DNA of 55,685 nucleotides, from positions 1 through 55,685 of the forward strand of contig NZ_BCQR01000067.1 of assembly GCF_001552175.1 (NCBI RefSeq). Direction: 5' to 3'. The notes below the pieces were generated by a model. That model saw nothing but the letters and a program-made list of their open reading frames with translations, was not told the origin of the DNA and made no database searches. Numbering within the stretch: position 1 is the first letter of the stretch; each line of letters opens with the position of its first letter. Of this stretch, positions 47,362 through 54,063 are shown piece by piece. A program made the position numbers and the translations under genes. The stretch comes from Actinomadura kijaniata NBRC 14229 (GTDB taxonomy: Bacteria; Actinomycetota; Actinomycetes; Streptosporangiales; Streptosporangiaceae).

Positions 47362-50322
47362 TTACGGCTCCGGGTGGGCCGCCCCCAGGAACGGCAGTCC
47401 CGCCGACGGGTCCTCGAACGGCAGGATCAGGCGGTCGGGCCAGCTCAGCACCGGCTCCAGCCAGGACCCCGCGCGCATGGTCTCGGCGACGTCGGCGATC
47501 TGCTCGTGCTCGGCCAGGCCGATCGTGACGAGCGTGAGGTCGCGGTAGAAGCCCTCGTGGTCGTCGTCCCCGGCGAGCGCGGTGAGGGCGAGGGGGCGGT
47601 TGCGCTCCAGCTCCATCGACAGCGGGTGGCGGCGCAGCGCCCGCAGCCGGTGCCCGACCTTCGGCTCGGGCGGCTGCTTGAGCCCGGCGAGCTGGTAGTC
47701 CAGCGGCGGCGCCGGGGCGTGCTTGTCGGGCAGGCCGCCGACGTAGGGGAACAGCCGGTCCAGCTCGTGCAGCCAGCGGATCTGCGGGATCACCCACTGG
47801 GCGCCGGGCAGCGTTCCGGGGAGGGTCACCGAGCCGCCGAGGAGCTGGTGGGCGACGCCCGCGACGGTGGCGGTCAGGTCGGCGGGCGGGTAGGCGGTGC
47901 GCAGCGCCTGGGAACGGCGCGACACCGCGCGTTCCAGCACGGTCGCCAGGGTGCACTCGCGGATGCGGGGCGCCAGGCGCGACCAGGCGCGGCCGAGGTC
48001 GGCGGGCACGACCGGCAGCGGCCGGTTGACGACGTGGGCGAGGACGAGGGTGTCGGCCCACAGCCGCAGCCACGCCCAGTCGGGATGGCCCGCGTGCAGG
48101 TCGGCCTCGCGCAGCTCCAGCAGCGTGCAGGCGCGCCCGGAGCGGCACTCGCAGCCGCACGCGGCCGACCGGCGCCCGTCCACCGGGGGCGGCGGGCCGG
48201 GCAGGACGGCCTCGCGGCCCTCGCCGAGGGGGATCTTCACGCGCAGCGGCCGGTCCATGCCGTCGGCGAACACCGCCGCGACGCCCGGCCGCAGCGACAC
48301 CACCTCGCGGGACTGGTCCTCGTCCAGGTTCATCGCCGCGCCGACCTGGTGCCGGTCGTCGAACGCGGGCAGCCGGTGCACGACCTTCAGCGCGGTGTTC
48401 TTGATGACGTCGGGCACGAGCTTGGTGGGGATCTGCTCGGCGACGATGATGCCCTCGCCGTAGGCGCGGATCTCGGCGAGCATGCCCGCGAACAGCTCCA
48501 CGGCGTGCGAGCTGGTGCGCTCGGGCCCCCGGTTGCGCAGCAGGCGGTGCGCCTCCTCGATGACGATCACGTGCCGCAGGCCGGGGGTGGTGACGCCGCC
48601 GCGCGACCGCATCCGCAGGTGCTCCACGATGCGGATGATCAGCGTGCCCATGAGGAACGCCTTGTCCTCGTCGTTGGCGACGTCCTCGATGGCCAGCACG
48701 ATGTTGTCGCGGAGCATCCCGCCGATGTCGGCGGGGTGGCCGCCCTCGAAGAACCGGCCCGCCGAGCCGATCCGCAGCGACCGCAGCCGCACGTCCACGA
48801 AGCCCTGCACGTCGGCCATCAGCTCGCGGCCGTAGCCGACGTCGCGGATGACCTGGAGGGCGGCGTTCTGGAGCTGTTCGAGGGTGGGGACGGTCGGCTC
48901 GATGAGGGAGCCGGGGACGCCCGCGCCGGTGACGACGTCCCAGCCGTTGGCCTCGTAGACGCGCTGGAGGGCCTGCGCCATGATCTGCGGGAACGGCTCC
49001 TCGGCGTCGAAGGCGGCCTGGAACAGCGCCCGCACCATGTCGATGTGCGCCTGGACGGGATAGCCGGGCTCGGGGGCGAGCGGGTTCACCGACAGCGGCA
49101 CCGAGGCGGGGTCGGACGGGTTGACGACGGTGACGGGGCCGCCGAGGTCCTGGATGCGCCCGGCCATCGCGGCGTACTCGGACTTGGCGGGCTCGATCGC
49201 CAGCCACGGGATGCCCGCGCGGGTGAGCTGCTCCAGCAGGTGCCGCACCGTCTGCGACTTGCCCGCGCCGGTCGCGCCGGTGACGAACACGTGCCGGTTG
49301 ATCGTCGAGCGCGGCACGGTGAACCGGCCGACCTGCCGGTCCTGCCCGTCCAGGATCGCGCCGAGCTCGATGCGGGGGCCGTTGCCGACGTCCTCGGTCT
49401 CGGAGGTGACGTCGAAGTACCCGGCCTCCAGCACCCGCAGCCCCGGCACCTCCCTCCGGGGCAGCCCGGCCAGGGCGGCGAGCGCGCCCGCCGTCGCGAC
49501 GAACGGGTAGCGCTGCTCGTTCTCCAGCGGCCGGAGCGTCGCGGGCGCGGGGTCGGGCCGCAGCACCTCGGCGAACGACCCGCTGCCGAACCCCGACCGC
49601 AGCCGGTAGGGGTGGTGGCCGAGCTCCATCGACCCGACCAGCACCGGCGCGATCTGGCCCAGCTCGGCCTGCGACGCCGCGCCCGCCAGCACCCGCACCC
49701 GCCACAGCCCCGCCTCCCGGAACGCGTCCAGCTCGGCCAGGCGCTGCTCGGCGCGTTCGACCGCCAGCCGCGACTGGCCGCGTTCGCCGCGCGAGGCCAC
49801 CTGCATCTCCAGGTGCAGCTCGCGCATCTCCTGGTCGATCAGCCGCTCGTCGCAGGGGTCGGCGACCACGAACCAGCCGAACGGCTGCTCCATCAGCGTG
49901 ACCAGCGTCGCCTCGAACAGGCTGCCCTCGCCGCCACCGCCCTGGCCGGGCGGCGCGAGACGGCCGGGGCAGCGCGTCCAGACCATGCGGTTGGCCTGCC
50001 GCAGCCAGCCGTCCCCGATCGGCACGCCGCGCGCGCCGCTGGGGAACAGCACGCCCCGCGCCTCCCCGTTCGCGCGGACGCCGACGGCCCCCGCGTTGGT
50101 GATCAGCTCCAGCGGCGCGCCACCGCCGGGCGACAGCCACCCCACCACGAACGGCTGGCGGCGGCGCGCGGCCGACAGCGCGGCGGGCAGCACGCTGACG
50201 AAGTCCCACTCGGCGGACGCGGCGCGTTCGGGGGCGGGTATCGCCTGGATCCGGTACCAGGGACCGGGCAGGGCCGCCGGATCGGGGGACGGCGTACCGT
50301 GCTGCATACCGGGGGGCATCAC
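47362..50322 (-). CDS. HerA/VirB4-like ATPase with a Cys-rich insertion
   Basis: A 986-residue ATPase of the HerA/FtsK superfamily. It has an N-terminal domain (about 1-330), Walker A GATGAGKS (about 349-356), Walker B VIVIEE (about 585-590), and the HerA-type downstream NTALKVVHRLPAFDDR region. A CGCECRSGRAC cluster (about 722-732) suggests a metal or Fe-S site. HerA ATPases move DNA or proteins and often power defence or conflict systems. The start is GTG 50322 if leaderless (-10-like CAAGAT), else ATG 50319. It heads a three-gene minus-strand cassette. Confidence 0.85.
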   Translation of the reverse strand: MMPPGMQHGTPSPDPAALPGPWYRIQAIPAPERAASAEWDFVSVLPAALSAARRRQPFVVGWLSPGGGAPLELITNAGAVGVRANGEARGVLFPSGARGVPIGDGWLRQANRMVWTRCPGRLAPPGQGGGGEGSLFEATLVTLMEQPFGWFVVADPCDERLIDQEMRELHLEMQVASRGERGQSRLAVERAEQRLAELDAFREAGLWRVRVLAGAASQAELGQIAPVLVGSMELGHHPYRLRSGFGSGSFAEVLRPDPAPATLRPLENEQRYPFVATAGALAALAGLPRREVPGLRVLEAGYFDVTSETEDVGNGPRIELGAILDGQDRQVGRFTVPRSTINRHVFVTGATGAGKSQTVRHLLEQLTRAGIPWLAIEPAKSEYAAMAGRIQDLGGPVTVVNPSDPASVPLSVNPLAPEPGYPVQAHIDMVRALFQAAFDAEEPFPQIMAQALQRVYEANGWDVVTGAGVPGSLIEPTVPTLEQLQNAALQVIRDVGYGRELMADVQGFVDVRLRSLRIGSAGRFFEGGHPADIGGMLRDNIVLAIEDVANDEDKAFLMGTLIIRIVEHLRMRSRGGVTTPGLRHVIVIEEAHRLLRNRGPERTSSHAVELFAGMLAEIRAYGEGIIVAEQIPTKLVPDVIKNTALKVVHRLPAFDDRHQVGAAMNLDEDQSREVVSLRPGVAAVFADGMDRPLRVKIPLGEGREAVLPGPPPPVDGRRSAACGCECRSGRACTLLELREADLHAGHPDWAWLRLWADTLVLAHVVNRPLPVVPADLGRAWSRLAPRIRECTLATVLERAVSRRSQALRTAYPPADLTATVAGVAHQLLGGSVTLPGTLPGAQWVIPQIRWLHELDRLFPYVGGLPDKHAPAPPLDYQLAGLKQPPEPKVGHRLRALRRHPLSMELERNRPLALTALAGDDDHEGFYRDLTLVTIGLAEHEQIADVAETMRAGSWLEPVLSWPDRLILPFEDPSAGLPFLGAAHPEP

Positions 50323-50393
50323 CCCAGCATCTTGACCCGCTCATGGCCCCGTCCGCCACCGGCCCGCCGCCCCTCCGCACAGGACCGTCGCCG

Positions 50394-50438
50394 CCCCACC
50401 CCACCCTCCACCGGAACGCCCGCCCCACCCACCCTCCC
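50394..50438 (-). promoter_or_regulatory. G-quadruplex-prone G tracts upstream of the HerA-like gene
   Basis: The minus strand at 50419-50438 has five runs of three to four G separated by single bases, a textbook quadruplex motif; a second cluster (runs of 4, 4 and 3 G) lies at 50394-50406. They fall between the reductase-like gene and the HerA-like gene, 72-116 bases from its start. Confidence 0.5.
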
Positions 50439-50470
50439 TAGCCGAGACCACCGCCGAACCACGGGAATCT

Positions 50471-51493
50471 TCAACACCCGCCGAACCGCACGGCGATGTT
50501 CGTGCACCCCCTGCGCCAGGCGTCGCACCAGATGGCGAAGACGTCGCCGGGGGTGGCGGGGGTCCGCAGGGTCACCGTCACGGAGACCCCCTCGTCCACG
50601 CACGCCCGTAGCGCCGCCGCCGTGGACGGCGACAGGGGCGGACCGGTCGGCGGCAGCGCGGTCGTGGCGGAGTGGCGCAGCATCCCCGTCACGGCGATCT
50701 CCTCGGCCAGCGCCGTCCACCGTCCCGCCTCCACCGTGCGCGACCCCGAGTCGGCGAACCGGCCGAGGAACGCGGGGTCGGCGTAACGGGAGCGGCCATC
50801 CCACACCGCCGGGCACGCGCCCCGGGAACGGGCCAGCCCCAGCGAGGCGCGTTTGCTGGTGTAGTTGACGAACGCCACGACCTCCCGGGCCAGCCGGCAC
50901 GCCCGCGGGGAGCCGTCGGGCAGCCCGCGCACCCCCACCGCGATCTTCCGGCGGCTCCGCGTGACCCGCGCCGACGCCGCGTCCGGCGGGCGGCGCAGGA
51001 ACGACTCGACGGCGTCGTCCAGCGCCCGGACCAGCACCGTCACGGTGGCGGCCAGCCGGACGAGGTCCACCGGGACCGGCCGGTCCCGGGGAACGCGGAA
51101 CGCGTCGAGGTCGACGTGGCCGAACGCGCACGCCTCTCCCTCCGCCAGGCCGACCGCGCCGCATGGCGTGGCGGAGACGTAACCGCCCAGATGGGGGGCG
51201 GGGTCGTGCGCGTTCATGCGGTCGGTGAACAGCAGCCGCACGCCCGGATGCAGGCGGGCAGCCCGGCGCAGCCGGTCCCGTTGCGCGCACGGCCCGGCGA
51301 GCGCGGCGCGCATGTCGGCGTCCGCGCACGCCAGCGCCGGTCCGTGCGCGACCGCGAGGACCGGCGAGGCGAACACGATCCGCCGGTCGTCCACCGCCCG
51401 CGCGAGCCGACGCGCGAAGACGTCGCCGCCGCCCGGCGGCAGGGTGCGGTCGACGGCCGCCAGCCGTTCGACCAGGGCGTGGAGGGTCGACAA
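50471..51493 (-). CDS. Truncated ribonucleotide-reductase-like protein (predicted pseudoenzyme)
   Basis: A 340-residue homologue of the class II (NrdJ) catalytic core. Matching segments are FASPVLA, LLFTDRMNAHDPAPHLGG, TPCGAVGLAEGEACAFGHVDL, ALDDAVE, RKIAVGVRGL, SATTALPPTG and the ending AWRRGCTNIAVRF. The catalytic N-P-C-G-E motif reads T-P-C-G-A (109-113): the thiyl Cys111 remains but Asn and Glu are lost. At 340 residues it is about half normal length, with the finger-loop N-terminus missing. TTG 51493 has a strong GAGGTGAG. Divergent from an XRE/TPR gene. Confidence 0.7.
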   Translation of the reverse strand: MSTLHALVERLAAVDRTLPPGGGDVFARRLARAVDDRRIVFASPVLAVAHGPALACADADMRAALAGPCAQRDRLRRAARLHPGVRLLFTDRMNAHDPAPHLGGYVSATPCGAVGLAEGEACAFGHVDLDAFRVPRDRPVPVDLVRLAATVTVLVRALDDAVESFLRRPPDAASARVTRSRRKIAVGVRGLPDGSPRACRLAREVVAFVNYTSKRASLGLARSRGACPAVWDGRSRYADPAFLGRFADSGSRTVEAGRWTALAEEIAVTGMLRHSATTALPPTGPPLSPSTAAALRACVDEGVSVTVTLRTPATPGDVFAIWCDAWRRGCTNIAVRFGGC

Positions 51494-51607
51494 GACTCAC
51501 CTCACGGAGGCCATGCGGTCCCGGGCCGGCCAGGACCGCCGATGACCTCCAGCGAACCGGGCCGGTCCGGACCGCGCCGGGCCGTCGTGCCTGGCCGGCA
51601 GGGGTTT

Positions 51608-51620
51608 TGCCGATCCGGCA
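51608..51620. promoter_or_regulatory. Candidate operator TGCCG-ATC-CGGCA
   Basis: A 5-base-arm palindrome in the 201-base gap between the reductase-like gene and the XRE/TPR gene, with a related CCGGCAGG copy just upstream. It is a likely site for the XRE regulator. The rest of the gap shows no gene. Confidence 0.45.
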
Positions 51621-51694
51621 GGAGCCCTGGATGCGGGCCGGGGGGACGGCTACGTTGAGGCGGACAGCTCCATGCCCGCGCAGGTGGTGCCGCG

Positions 51695-53083
51695 ATGGAC
51701 CCCCTCCATGCCGTGTGGTCGTCCCCCGCCCTGCGGGAGGCCCTGCGATGTCAGGATTTCGGCCCGGTCGTCCGCGCCCTGCGCCTGGCCCGCGGGCTGA
51801 CCCTCGACGAGTTGGGCCGGCGCTGCAACTACTCCGGCTCCCGGCTGTCCCGTTACGAACGGGGCCGTCCCCCGCTGACCGACGTCCGGCTGCTGCGCGC
51901 GCTCGCCGCGGCGCTGGAGGTGTCTCCCGAGGTCTTCGGCCTGTTGCCGGTTCCGGACGCCAATGTTCCTCCACCGGATCGGAAAGGGAAGGTACCCCCT
52001 CGGGCGCACGGGCCTACTGTGAATCCTGCGCCTCACCGGAACAGGGACGAGGAGGAGCCTGTGCGGAGACGCGAACTGCTGGCCACGGCGGGGCTGGCCG
52101 GGGCAGTGGCGCTCGGGCTCCCCCGGCGCGCACTGGCCGCCCCCGCTGACCTGACAGACGTGCTGTACGGGTCCCCGCCCGACGCCGCGCCCGTTCCGCT
52201 GGCGACGCTGCGGAACGCGACCGGTCGCGCCCGCGACCACTTCGAGGCCGCCCGCTACGACGATCTCAGCCGGGGGCTCCCCGCGTTGCTCGCGGCGGCG
52301 GCCGCGACCCGCGACCACGCCGACGGGCCCGCCCGGGAACGCGCGAACGCGTTGGTCGCCGACGCCTACCTGGCCGCCTCGGCGCTCATGGTCAAGATCA
52401 ACGACGACCAGCTCGCCTGGGCCGCCGCCGACCGCGCCGTGCAGGCCGCGGCCGCCTCCGACGACCCCCTCACCCTGGCCGACGCCCGCCGCGCCGTGGC
52501 CACCGTGCTGCGCCGCACCGGACGGCCCGCCAGGGCCCGCGAGCTGCTGCTGACCGCCGCCCGCGACATCGAGCCGGACGGCCGCGCCGCCCCCGAGCAG
52601 CTGTCGGTGTACGGCAGCCTGTTGCAGGTCGCCGCCTACACCGCCGCCGTGGACGGCGACCGCCACAGCGCCCACGAGTACATCGCCGAGGCCGCCGGGA
52701 CCGCCGCCCGGCTCGGCCGCGACGCCAACCTCCGGCACACCGCGTTCGGCCCCGCGAACGTCGCCATCTACCAGGTCAGCATCGCGCAGGTCCTGGGCGA
52801 CAGCGGCACTGCGATCGAACACGCCCGAGCCCTGCGGCACGTCGCCCTGCCCACCCGGGAGCGCCGGGGCCGCCTGGGCGTCGACGTAGCCCGCGCCTAC
52901 CACCAGTGGGGCCGGTACGAGGACTGCTACCGGACGCTGCGGTCCGTCGAGCGGATCGCCCCGGCGGAGGTCCGCTACCGTCCGCCCGTGCGGCGGATGG
53001 TGGAGGATCTGCTGCGGTTCGAGCGCCGCGGCTCCCTGCCGGGCCTGCGCGCCTTCGCCGACCGCGTGGGCGTCCTGGCCTGA
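51695..53083 (+). CDS. XRE family regulator with TPR-like C-terminal domain
   Basis: A 462-residue protein with an N-terminal XRE helix-turn-helix (LTLDELGRRCNYSGSRLSRYERG, about 35-58), a linker, an RRRELLATAGLAG segment common in this actinobacterial family, and an extended helical TPR-like region. Such large XRE proteins are often effector-responsive. ATG 51695 follows AGGTGG. It is divergent from the reductase-like gene, which it probably controls. Confidence 0.87.
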   Translation: MDPLHAVWSSPALREALRCQDFGPVVRALRLARGLTLDELGRRCNYSGSRLSRYERGRPPLTDVRLLRALAAALEVSPEVFGLLPVPDANVPPPDRKGKVPPRAHGPTVNPAPHRNRDEEEPVRRRELLATAGLAGAVALGLPRRALAAPADLTDVLYGSPPDAAPVPLATLRNATGRARDHFEAARYDDLSRGLPALLAAAAATRDHADGPARERANALVADAYLAASALMVKINDDQLAWAAADRAVQAAAASDDPLTLADARRAVATVLRRTGRPARARELLLTAARDIEPDGRAAPEQLSVYGSLLQVAAYTAAVDGDRHSAHEYIAEAAGTAARLGRDANLRHTAFGPANVAIYQVSIAQVLGDSGTAIEHARALRHVALPTRERRGRLGVDVARAYHQWGRYEDCYRTLRSVERIAPAEVRYRPPVRRMVEDLLRFERRGSLPGLRAFADRVGVLA

Positions 53084-53094
53084 GGCGCGTCCGG

Positions 53095-53691
53095 CTAGGG
53101 GTTGACGGCCGTGGTCACGATCGTCGGGCGGGTGCCGGTGTCGGCGAGGGTCGCGGTCGTGTCGGTGAAGCCCGCGGCGTGGGTCAGGGTCACCGCGTCG
53201 GCCGGGGTGCGCGGGAGGGGGAGGTCCTCGGCCACCAGGGCGGCGAACGTTCCCGACGGGTGGAAGTGGGCCGCCGGGGGCAGGGTGAAGCCGACCCGGC
53301 CGCCGGGGCGCAGCGCCCTTCGCCAGTCGGCCAGCGCCGCCGCGCCCAGGAAGTGCAGGGACGAGGCGCACAGGATCGCGTCCAGGGACGCGTCGGGGAC
53401 GGGCAGCGGCACCGCGTCGCCCACCCGCCAGTCGACGGGCAGGCCGGCGCCGCGTTCCCGGCCGCGCGCGACCATCGCCGGGGACAGGTCGATCGCCAGG
53501 ACCGGGGCGGCCGTGGCCGGGCGGGTGCGGGCGAGGATCAGGGCCACCGCGCCCGTCCCGCAGGCCACGTCGGCGACCAGGGCGTCCGGGGCGGGCCGCA
53601 CGGCCTCGGTCAGGGCGCGCGCCACCGCGTCGTGGTGAACGTCGTCATAGTCGTCGGCCAACGCGTCGAACGCCGCCGTCATCGGGTCCAT
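53095..53691 (-). CDS. Class I SAM-dependent methyltransferase
   Basis: A 198-residue methyltransferase (AFDALADDYDDVHH, motif I VADVACGTGAVAL, IDLSPAMVARGRE and ALRPGGRVGFTLP). Substrate unknown. ATG 53691 follows AAGGTG. It converges on the XRE/TPR gene with an 11-base gap and lies 22 bases after the tRNA terminator. Confidence 0.85.
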   Translation of the reverse strand: MDPMTAAFDALADDYDDVHHDAVARALTEAVRPAPDALVADVACGTGAVALILARTRPATAAPVLAIDLSPAMVARGRERGAGLPVDWRVGDAVPLPVPDASLDAILCASSLHFLGAAALADWRRALRPGGRVGFTLPPAAHFHPSGTFAALVAEDLPLPRTPADAVTLTHAAGFTDTTATLADTGTRPTIVTTAVNP

Positions 53692-53715
53692 GCGCACACC
53701 TTGGGAACGGTACGG

Positions 53716-53748
53716 AAAAGGCTCCGACCGGAGGGTCGGAGCCTTTTT
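53716..53748. terminator. Bidirectional intrinsic terminator after the tRNA genes
   Basis: AAAAGGCTCCGACC (53716-53729) pairs with GGTCGGAGCCTTTT (53734-53747) around a 4-base loop, with T runs in both directions. It terminates the tRNA-Gln/Glu transcript on the minus strand. Confidence 0.85.
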
Positions 53749-53757
53749 GTCGATATG

Positions 53758-53830
53758 TACCCCCGAGCGGATTCGAACCGCCGTTACCGCCTTGAGAGGG
53801 CGGCGTCCTAGGCCACTAGACGACGGGGGC
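53758..53830 (-). tRNA. tRNA-Glu (CTC anticodon)
   Basis: On the minus strand GCCCCCG starts the acceptor and CGGGGGT completes it, with a final G-U pair and A73. The anticodon loop reads CTC in CCTCTCAA and the T-loop is TTCGAAT. Length is 73 bases. CCA is not encoded. It lies 36 bases after tRNA-Gln and 10 bases before the terminator. Confidence 0.92.
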
Positions 53831-53866
53831 CCGTCGCGTTCCCCCGCCGGAAGGCGGGCGAACCTG

Positions 53867-53938
53867 CTGGGGTACCAGGACTCGAACCTAAACTAACTGA
53901 ACCAGAATCAGTCGTGCTGCCGATTACACCATACCCCA
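53867..53938 (-). tRNA. tRNA-Gln (CTG anticodon)
   Basis: On the minus strand TGGGGTA pairs with TACCCCA, with G73 as discriminator; the anticodon stem-loop ACTGA-TTCTGGT-TCAGT gives CTG for Gln. The T-loop is TTCGAGT. Length is 72 bases. It is the first gene of the two-tRNA transcript. Confidence 0.92.
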
Positions 53939-54003
53939 AAGCGCGATCTTCACTTCCGTTTCCCTTTTTGGGGGTCCGGGGGCGTTCCGCTCGCGCACGG
54001 AAG

Positions 54004-54032
54004 ATGTTAGCGCAGAATCCGGGGCACGCCAA
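54004..54032 (-). promoter_or_regulatory. Promoter of the tRNA-Gln/tRNA-Glu operon
   Basis: On the minus strand -35 TTGGCG (54027-54032) and -10 TAACAT (54004-54009) are separated by 17 bases, close to the sigma-70 consensus. The transcript would start near 53997, about 60 bases before tRNA-Gln. Confidence 0.7.
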
Positions 54033-54063
54033 AACGCTTTCTATTCCCCAATGAATCGGCCGT

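Noticed and set aside
47341..50868. Plus-strand open frame of over 1100 codons opposite the HerA-like gene
   Set aside because: Arg/Gly/Pro-rich composition without motifs; it is the antisense shadow of a convincing ATPase.
53758..53938. tRNA genes as the attachment site of an integrated element
   Set aside because: No integrase gene and no duplicated tRNA 3' end were seen in the window.
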